Shown here piece after piece: positions 59,067 through 64,000 of a DNA stretch of 64,000 nucleotides. This stretch comes from Narthecium ossifragum (taxonomy: Eukaryota; Streptophyta; Magnoliopsida; Dioscoreales; Nartheciaceae). Under the pieces are notes generated by a model. It had not been told where the DNA came from. It saw nothing but the letters and a program-made list of their open reading frames with translations, and made no database searches. How positions within the stretch are numbered: position 1 is the stretch's first letter; the number at the start of each line of letters is the position of its first letter. The stretch is from contig OY986971.1 in NCBI GenBank assembly GCA_963920575.1, forward strand, positions 16,916,492 to 16,980,491, in the 5' to 3' direction. Position numbers and translations under genes: made by a program.

Positions 59067-60408
59067 TGGTGGTAGAGAGGGGTTTTCTTGGTTTTGCCCG
59101 CAGGGCTTTGTATGTATAGATTTCTTTCTAGCTTTATATCTTGTACATACTCTTAAGCATGCTAGCCCCATATTAGGGGTAGTGGTGAACCAGGAGAGTG
59201 ATGTCTCCTGGGATGTTTAGAATAAGTGCGCGAGTAGCCCTACTACTTTCCTTAGCCTTGCAGGCCGGCGTGTTTCGAGGGCTTTCACCTGCGTGGTTTC
59301 TCTCTATTGTTTGCGGGGCTGCTTCCCGATGCAGGTTGCTGGTGAACTACTGGTAGTTGGTGGTGTGCCACTGCAGCGGTTCCAGACCTTAAATATCTGT
59401 ACACCACCCCGGGGCGGCAGTGTGCCGAACCCAGACCGCGCTATGCTATCATCACATACTACTACATGCCTTAACTGTTTATATGCGTATGTTCATCGCA
59501 TGCATCTCTGTTGTTGCATTAGTTGCATGGTTAGGGCGTAGGCGATATATGGGTCGCCGTCCCGAGGCTGGAAGCTCGGATTTAGCCTTAGGACCGGGGT
59601 TGGGTAGTTTGGACCCGGTTTAAATTTTGGTGTCCAGTCGAATTTGATGATAGGCCTAGATGACTGGTACACCTGATGCTTGATAATTGTAGAGGTCATT
59701 TCGGCCTCGAGTCTGATGCTGAGGTGTAGCCGGTGTCCCACTGTGTTGACCCTTGAGTAGAGAAGTTGACTACTCAACGTTGTCATTTCCCGCCTGTAGT
59801 GCCGTTCCCTGCTTGTGGGCCAGCAGTGTTGGTCCTGCTTACTGAGTGTGACCTGACATGTGACCAGTTCTTCTGGAAGACCATGATCGTGGGCCTCAGG
59901 GACACGCGGTGGGGTTATGGGGCCTCTGTATACATCCAGATTTTACTTGAGGGTGACACTATTACGTTTCCCTCTTCCTTCTGTGTGTCGTAGTGTAGTT
60001 TCCCTGCTGAGCTTAGTTGCTCACTCCTACCCGGGCTGAGTTTTATAGGTGCAGGCGTTAGCTCCTCTTCGGTGGCCCCTACTGTGAGGACCCATCTCTC
60101 TACTCCTGTGGCTCGCTGTGGACTGCAAGGGCAATTTTGGTAAATTGCGTCTTGTCGGCTTGTTTCACACTCGCGTGTGCACACACTGACCATGTTTGTG
60201 GTAATGTTTGGTTAGAATGGTTAGTGGGACCCGGGATCGAAAGATCCGGGCTTGGGCTTGAGTTCTTGCCCAAGTCTAGCTTTTTGGACAAATCGGATCG
60301 ATTTTCTCTAGCTAAGAGATCGATCTTCTTATGCCAGAAAGTCAAGATGAGTTCGTCATGAGAAATCGATCTCTTTTAAGAAGAGATCGATCCCTCATAG
60401 GTCGGTTC

Positions 60409-60427
60409 GTCCGCCTATAAACCGGAC
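60409..60427 (+). promoter_or_regulatory. TATA box in the loop of a hairpin, LTR D
   Basis: CCTATAAAC lies between GTCCG and CGGAC. The arms again differ from the other LTRs and still pair perfectly. Confidence 0.7.
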
Positions 60428-60767
60428 TCAGTGGATTTTCTTAAATCCTTTTGAAATCCGTGGATCTTGAGCTCAGATCTGTCGATTTTGAAGGAGCTTG
60501 AGGAAGATCCAAGGCCTAGCAGCTAGGATTTAAGCTGCTATTGCTTAGGTAGGGATTCCTACCTATATCTTTTCGGGTCTTTTGGAAGTTTTTCCGGTTC
60601 GTGGTTTACCTTTTGCTTAGATCTGTAGATATACATGTTGGTTTTCCGTGATTCACCGGTTTTGGACTCGTGGTATCTTGATCTATCAGATCCCAGAGTT
60701 TTGATAAGTTTGGATGAATTTTCCGGCGGTATTTCTCGCCGGATGTTTGCCGGAGAACCCATCCGGA

Positions 60768-61060
60768 TTGATCCTTCTAGAGGAAGGATCGATCCCTCTG
60801 GGTTGGTCATGTTGCGTCCGATGAAGGATCGATCCACTGCTTGGAGATGATCGATCCTGGGTTTTGGGTAGCATGGTTACCCTGCGTTGCGAGGAAGATC
60901 GATCTTCCTGGGAGGAAGGATCGATCTTTCTTGGCGCGACAAGAAGGGTGCCCTCTGTCTCGAGAAAGATCGATCTTCCTGGAAGGAAGGATCGATCTTC
61001 TTTAGCTCGACAGTGAGGGAAGGCTCTATTACTTAAAAGACGATCCTTTAGTAGCAGAGA
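60768..61060 (+). repeat. GATCGATC hairpin array, LTR D leader
   Basis: Units include 60897-60926 and 60968-60997, both with arms TTCCT/AGGAA between GATCGATC boxes, and weaker units near 60770-60795 and 60825-60856. Confidence 0.85.
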
Positions 61061-62310
61061 GGATTTTTCAAGGCTTTTGCCCACAGGGCTTGGTATGTCG
61101 GTTTTCCTTTACCGCTTTATACCATGTACATATGTTTAAGCATGTTACTTCTATAATAGGGGTAGTGGTGAACCGGGGGAGTGATGACTCCCGGGATGTT
61201 TAGAATAAACGGATGGGTAGCCCTACTGCTTTCCCTAGCCTTGCATGCCGGCGTGCGCCGAGAGCTTTATCTATGATATCTGTGAGCTGTTGTTTGCGGG
61301 GCTGCTTCCCGGTGCAGGTGTTGTGGTGGACTGCTGACAGTTGGTGGTGGTACCACTGTAGCAGCTCCTATACCTTATTTACATGTTCACCACCCCGGGC
61401 CGGCAGGGTGTCGTGCCCAGACCTTGTTTGATATACATCACATACTGTTGCATGCTTATCTGTATATTCCTACGCATGTTCATATCATGCATTGTTGTGT
61501 GCATTAGTTGCATCAGTGTAGGGCGCTGGCGATGGGTTGTTCGCCGATTCGGGGCTTTTGGGTAGTCCGGATCTAGCTCTAGGACTGTTGCGGGTAGCTT
61601 GGTCCAGGACTCGATTTGTAGTATTCAGTCATTTTCGATGATAGGGTTAGATGACCTGAATACATGTTGTTTGATGTTTAGAGGTCGTGTCGGCCTCGAG
61701 CCGAGTCCTGAGGTGTAGCCGGTGTCCGGCAGTCTTTGACTCTTTGAGTGGGAGGTGTGCCCACTCAGCGGTGCCTTGTCCCGCCAGTAGTGTTCACGGT
61801 CCTGCTGTGAGTCTGCAGTGCTGGGAGCCTGCGTTCTAGGATATGCGGTTGGGTTATGGGACCTCTGTATACATCCAGGCTTTGCTTGGGGGCGACACTG
61901 TTGTGTTCCCACCCTTGTGAGTGTCGTAGTGTAGTGTCCCTACTGAGCTTAGTGCTCACTCCAACCCGGGCTGCGTTTTGCAGGTGCTGGCGCTAGCCCT
62001 TCTTCGGTCGCCCCTACCGGGGCGGTGTTTGGTGACGTGGCGGCGTCTGGCGATCTCAGTTTTACCTTTTTGTTATAGATAGTCTCCTACGGGAGTGATA
62101 ATTGTATAATTTCCCTGTTTTGAGGATTTGTATTATATTCCAGTTCAGTCTTTGAGGTTTGTGAATGTTTGTATAATACAAGATGATTATGAATTGCTAG
62201 GGTGACCACTACGATTAGAGGGAAATTTCGCCAAAATTTCCGCAGTAGGTTAGGTTCCGGTTCGCGTCGCCCGGCCCGGTTGGGCCTACGCGGATCGGGG
62301 CGCGATAACT

Positions 62311-62322
62311 TGGTACCAGACC
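62311..62322 (+). other. Degenerate primer-binding site of element D
   Basis: TGGTACCAGACC lies three bases after the LTR end. It has two mismatches to the tRNA-iMet site of A and C. Confidence 0.8.
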
Positions 62323-62482
62323 ATAGGCTGTAGATCCCAGGGTGTAGGATCAGGATTCGGTTGAGATTGAGCGTGGAATGGGTTAGTTCTATGTCTAGAA
62401 CATCCATGCATGCTCTCTTTGTGTTGTGTATGTCTTCCGCTTTATTGTTATGCTGCTTTGTTTTACGGCTTCTGACGAGTGA

Positions 62483-64000
62483 ATGCTCATTTGTCGAGGT
62501 GGGGCACGACCTGGTCGACCCGCCCGACCAGACATGGTAGCCCCTGTCAGGGAGGTCAGAGCTAGACGGGCTGATCCATCATCAACGACGGTTTTGGTCG
62601 CACGGGAGGAGACCCATCTCGCCGAGGAGAGGGTTCTTCCTCCTGTCGATGGGCGGACCGCTGTGGCAGTCTTGTTGGGCTTTCTACAGCTGGATCCGTC
62701 TAGGTTCAGTGGTGGGTCAGCAGGTCCAGTGGCCAGGGCACGTCAGTTTGAGCAGGGGTTTTCGATCAGAGATCAGACGACGGACCAGTTCTTACCGCTT
62801 CCAGCGTACTCAACAGTTCTGAACTGCGCCTTGGCAATAGAGGCGCAGTTGCAAGACGAAAGGTGTCGGGCAGTTCCACCGGCATTCCCTACCAGCACAC
62901 AGCAGAGGCCCCAGTTCAGAGGGGGATTCGGCGGAGGCCAACAGCGGCGTCAGCGACACTTCCAGCAGCAGTTGCAGCAGTCCCAACAGTAGTTGCCGAG
63001 TTCAGTAGGCCAGTTTCTCCGGACGGCCGGGCCGTTTGGGCAGGCTTCGTCAGGGGGAGGCCATGGTCAGCAGCCTGGCACGTCAGTCACGTGGTTCCTG
63101 TGCGGGCAGCTGGGGCACTACCGTAGAGACTGTTCCTTGCGAGGAGCGCGGGGCGCTGTGCCGCAGGGCAGTAGAAGCGGAGGGCCCAGTGCTTGGCAGG
63201 GGAGCAGTGGTGGGCTCAGGTCAGGGGCTGGACCGAGCTGCTCCAGAGGTGGAGGCGGCTAGCGGGGGCATGTGTTTGCCCTCCCAGTTCGCGAGCAGCA
63301 GGACACCGTTCAGCTGTATCAGCCGCCACCGCAGAACCAGCAGCCGTTACAGGACCAGTAGCCGTAGCAGTACTAGCGGGCCACGGCAGAGCCATCCATC
63401 CTCAGAGGTATCTTTCAGCTTTCTAGTTCCTTAGTAGATGTGCTGATAGATTCAGGGGCGTCTCACTCCTACATTGCTAGCATGTGCGTGGCATCGCAAG
63501 GGTTAGACACGAGTCAGCTAGAGGTGGCACAGTCTGTAGACTCACCGCTCTGCGGAGCAGTCAGGGTAGACCGGGTCTGCCGATCGTGTTCGTTGGAGGT
63601 TGGAGGCCTCTGGGTCTGTCTAGACCTGCGGGTACTAGACATGACCGGCTTTGATGTGATACTCGGTATGGACTGGTTGGCAGCATATCGGGCCGTCATC
63701 GATTGTGGTCGTCGGAGGGTGGTCGCTTGGACACCCGACGCGACACGGTTTGTGTTGTTGGGGGATCGGTTCTCCGCCAATTCCTTTGCTTGTGGTGTAG
63801 GGAGGCGTGGCAGCGAGCTCTCAGCCTTGTTGGCCAGCATGTCCGGTTATGAGGGAGTGCAGCAGAGCAGTTTTCCCAGGATCGTGTGCGACTACACCGA
63901 CGTGTTTCCCAAGGTGTTGCTAGGGCTTCCACCGCCCAAAGAGGTCGATTTTGAGATCAACCTAGTACCAGGTACCGCACCGATCTCTCTCCCAGCTTTC
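62483..64000 (+). pseudogene. Element D gag, protease and start of RT, with deletions
   Basis: A deletion of about 50 bp removed the original gag start, and a second of about 340 bp removed most of the capsid region (RFSGG is joined to AGPVARARQFE near 62716). The frame from 62483 has stops at 62990 and about 63260, the latter replacing CAG of A. The zinc knuckle has lost its first cysteine (WFLCGQLGHYRRDC, near 63092). The protease motif DSGASHS lies near 63448 and stays in frame to the window end, inside the segment before RT. Confidence 0.88.

Larger units (their letters stand above)
58005..60082 (+). repeat. Chromovirus LTR H, inserted in F and split by D
   Basis: It starts TGTGAGGACTTGTCC after CTAGAAAACAAT of the F RT. 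It carries all family landmarks up to GGTGGCCCCTAC, where element D is inserted. The last part of the LTR (about 300 bp by comparison with A) and any internal region are beyond D, outside the window. Confidence 0.9.
60083..62307 (+). repeat. 5' LTR of element D (2225 bp)
   Basis: It starts TGTGAGGACCCATC and ends GCGATA where relatives have GCGACA, a C-to-T change in the terminal CA. It carries GATCGATC motifs before the TATA box (about 60290-60400) and after it (60768-61060). Confidence 0.92.
60083..64000 (+). mobile_element. Ty3/gypsy chromovirus D, running off the window
   Basis: 5' LTR (60083-62307), degenerate primer-binding site, gag with deletions, protease and the start of RT. It is nested in LTR H. 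It is related to A and C but its LTR resembles those of C and H (TATA hairpin present) more than that of A. Confidence 0.92.

Overview
This is nuclear DNA from a flowering plant. A Tourist-like transposon, GC-rich coding sequence and the style of the LTR retrotransposons lean towards a monocot, but the species cannot be read from the sequence. Almost the whole window is nested transposable elements. The only host gene I can support is an SCNM1-type zinc-finger gene (minor-spliceosome factor), on the minus strand with coding exons between 15923 and 18027. I saw no rRNA, tRNA gene, CRISPR array or prokaryotic feature.

Layout. 1-6837: decayed Ty3/gypsy chromovirus 'A' (Tekay/Del type, plus strand), truncated in its 3' LTR. 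6838-12557: decayed minus-strand Tat-type gypsy element 'B'. 12638-13661: Tourist/Harbinger-like element. 13665-14580: no recognised gene. 14584-15550: second small inverted-repeat element. 15551-18108: SCNM1 gene with its 3' region and 81 bp of upstream DNA. 18109-19243: hAT remnant whose end abuts the SCNM1 upstream region. 19244-21582: Copia-like fragment, minus strand.

21583-30252: chromovirus 'C' (plus strand), split in its reverse-transcriptase region by a complete solo LTR (26073-28379, TSD GTACC) and cut in its integrase by minus-strand element 'E' (30253 to about 41683). E carries gag but no pol. A MULE (32762-35764, 10-bp TSD) sits at the end of its gag, and a second solo LTR (37572-39955, TSD ACCTG) sits in its 5' LTR. 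That 5' LTR is fused to another LTR (41684-43594). 43595-45600: LTR fragments of three families. 45600-50455: family 'G', a non-autonomous minus-strand LTR element with an uninterrupted 600-residue proline-rich ORF. 50456-51644: partial chromovirus LTR. 51645-58004: minus-strand Athila-type element 'F'. 58005-60082: LTR 'H', nested in F. 60083-64000: chromovirus 'D', nested in H and running off the window.

No autonomous element is intact. Many nonsense codons lie where a related copy reads CAG or TGG, as expected from deamination of methylated cytosine in silenced heterochromatin. The most unusual signal is in the LTRs. Arrays of short hairpins built on GATCGATC, and a hairpin that places the TATA box in its loop, keep their pairing while their arm sequences differ from copy to copy. 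GATCGAT-type motifs of similar style also occur in Copia-like LTRs and inside the Athila-type element.
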